Shown here: positions 62,285-64,000 of the stretch, piece by piece
Layout of the letters: every line of letters starts with the position of its first letter
Position numbering within the stretch: position 1 is the first letter of the stretch
Assembly: GCF_947623445.1 (NCBI RefSeq)
Contig: NC_135240.1
Coordinates: 4,650,001 to 4,714,000, forward strand
From: Clavelina lepadiformis
Lineage: Eukaryota; Chordata; Ascidiacea; Aplousobranchia; Clavelinidae
DNA: 64,000 nucleotides
Direction: 5' to 3'
Made by a program: the position numbers and the translations under genes
Notes under the pieces: model-generated
Database searches by the model: none
What the model was told of the DNA's origin: nothing
Seen by the model: the letters and a program-made list of their open reading frames with translations, nothing else

Positions 62285-64000
62285 CTGGAAAATTTAAAAA
62301 ACTTGGTTAATTCTGAAAACACATTAAATTGATTACAAAGTTTCAAACTTTAGTATAAATTTAACCAAATCAAGTAAAACAATGAATACTTTAATGAGAT
62401 TTTAAAATTTCTGGAAACATAATCAAACAAAAATATGCATTTAGTAAAGCACAAAACACACATCTTACTTCAAAGCCTACTTTTACAAAAGGAAAATTAC
62501 AGTTACATATTTGTGCAGTATATTTAACCTCATTTTATAAATGAGAATTCACTCAGTAGAATGAACCTGAACAAATTCAATTTCATCATGACAACAATAA
62601 ACAACAGCTACATACAATTTTACATGAAAAAACTTTGCCTTAAAGCTCATCCACTATTTAAATCACTGATTGCTTATTTGGACCACAAGCACACAGTGCC
62701 ATGGCTAACCAATGGAGGCAACAATGTTCATTTTGGATTCTCACAATGAACAATCATGCACAACAGCAATTAGTGAATAAAGTTTAACTAAAACATATAT
62801 GGACAATAAATATGGACTCGTGTAGTAAAATATAGTGGAAGTTTCAACATAATGTCCAATACATTAAATAAGTTACCCTGATTACACAAAAACAACATAA
62901 AAATGTTACTGAATAGCCATAGCCATTGCCCAGTGCAAATAAATTTCAATGAGATCCACTAGTGCTAACACTGTGCTGTCACTGCTGTGATGGTGTCACC
63001 ATTATGACATTATAATTGCCATTTTCGAGGATTTATTTTTCTCAGTAAAAGTACGTTAAAACTATCAAACTTATTAAGAGTGTATTTGTTGAAATGTGAA
63101 AGATTCTGTAAACTCTTCTCCACATTAAGTAATAATTTATACCTTCAGATCAATTCAACCACTTGGGGGTTAGAGGGGTTTAACTGACTCAGAGCATAAA
63201 TATTGTTATCACTGTGGCCATAAAACAATACTGAGTTATTAAAACAAACTAAAAACTTAAACAAATAACCAAAATTGAATGAAATTATTGACCTTACAAG
63301 CACAACTTTTCATAAAATTTAACTTTTTTCTCATGACATTGTAAAGCACAGTACCGTATTTTACGGACCATAAAGCGCACCCAATTATAAGACGCACTGT
63401 CAATAAATTGCTTTGATTAGCTTTTTGTTCATACATAAGGCGCACGACCAATTTATGAGAAAAAAAAGGAATTAAATTGCGCCTTATGGTCCGCACCGCG
63501 CACCTTGTTACGTAATAAATGTAAGCAAGTCACAATAGTACAATGAGCAAAAGAAAAAATGAGCCTAGTGAATATCACAGTTGCTAGTTGCTTTTACCGT
63601 AGTTTATTGTGTAAGACGGTGGTTTATTTATATAATAATAGTATCGGTACTGGTTTTGAGTGTAGGCAATAAAGCACTACCTGATCCATACGTTAGGCGC
63701 ACCGGCTTATAAGGCGCACAATCAATTTATGAGGATAAAAGAGGATTTAAATTGCGCCTTATGGTCCGTAAAATAAGGTAATTATATATAACATCTATCG
63801 GGAGAAAAAATGGTTAACCAACTGACTAATATAATCTGTAGTGGCCTGGGAGCCACATCCAATACCATTATATCAATTGTGGAAACGTATGCGCCATTTA
63901 ACTATTGAAACATTGTTCATTGATCAAACTGCAGCTAGCATTTAATATTTGGCTGCAGATGCAATTTGGCTGCAGCTGCAACTTGATAAAACTGCAATCA
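62285..64000. other. Upstream or intronic sequence of gene C without recognised exons
   Basis: No FN3 exon or signal peptide was found on the minus strand here. The only recognisable item is the inverted-repeat element at 63352-63780. Because the first exon found is phase 1, the start of gene C is probably beyond 64000. Confidence 0.5.
63352..63780. mobile_element. Inverted-repeat element, 'cggaccataaggcgca' type
   Basis: The ends TACCGTATTTTACGGACC and (reversed) TACCTTATTTTACGGACC are inverted copies continuing into CATAAGGCGCA. TA at each end may be the target duplication. A block containing GGCGCAC, CAATTTATGAG and GCGCCTTATGGTCCG occurs twice in direct orientation (about 63438-63495 and 63713-63771), so the element has an internal duplication or is two nested copies. 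No coding sequence was seen. Confidence 0.72.

Overview
The window is eukaryotic, AT-rich and intron-rich: about 90 short exons are bounded by GT-AG introns of a few hundred bases and interspersed with small DNA transposons. It looks like an invertebrate animal. The gene families, intron sizes and composition fit an invertebrate chordate such as a Ciona-like tunicate, but that is a best guess that the sequence alone does not prove. No prokaryotic gene, rRNA, tRNA or CRISPR array was seen.

Almost all coding sequence belongs to three paralogous receptor-type protein tyrosine phosphatases of the R3 kind (the PTPRB/PTPRJ/PTPRH/PTPRO/PTPRQ and fly Ptp10D group). Each has an ectodomain of fibronectin type III (FN3) domains, a conserved membrane-proximal module, one transmembrane helix, one cytoplasmic PTP domain and a tyrosine-bearing tail. 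Gene A (+, 2327-16320, 5' end not found) and gene B (+, 19502-31077, complete) lie head to tail. Gene C (-, 62284 down to 34310, 5' end not found) converges on B. Exons were joined by splice signals and by matching phases; each joined model is an exact multiple of three and open to its stop: A at least 1173 aa, B 1313 aa, C at least 2231 aa.

Layout: 1-2326, upstream or intron of A. 2327-11162, seven FN3 domains of A. 11236-13507, its membrane-proximal module, TM and juxtamembrane exon. 13736-16320, its divergent PTP domain. 16321-19501, intergenic. 19502-31077, gene B with eight FN3 domains, two dead FN3 exons and a canonical PTP domain. 31078-34309, intergenic with two unrecognised possible exons. 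34310-39322, the cytoplasmic part of C, with two alternative juxtamembrane exons and two alternative tails. 39851-62284, TM and about eighteen FN3 domains of C, including a two-domain cassette amplified in tandem. 62285-64000, no exon recognised.

The introns hold a rich set of DNA transposons: three hAT MITEs with clear 8-bp target duplications, a TA-flanked MITE, a decayed ZBED/GTF2IRD2-like hAT transposase, a Mutator-like (MULE) element with arrays of a short subterminal repeat, and a related MULE MITE inserted in the end of the hAT transposase.

As a group, the genes suggest a lineage-specific set of cell-surface phosphatases. The PTP exon structure is fixed, while the ectodomain gains and loses FN3 exons. 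Paralogue A may have lost full catalytic competence.
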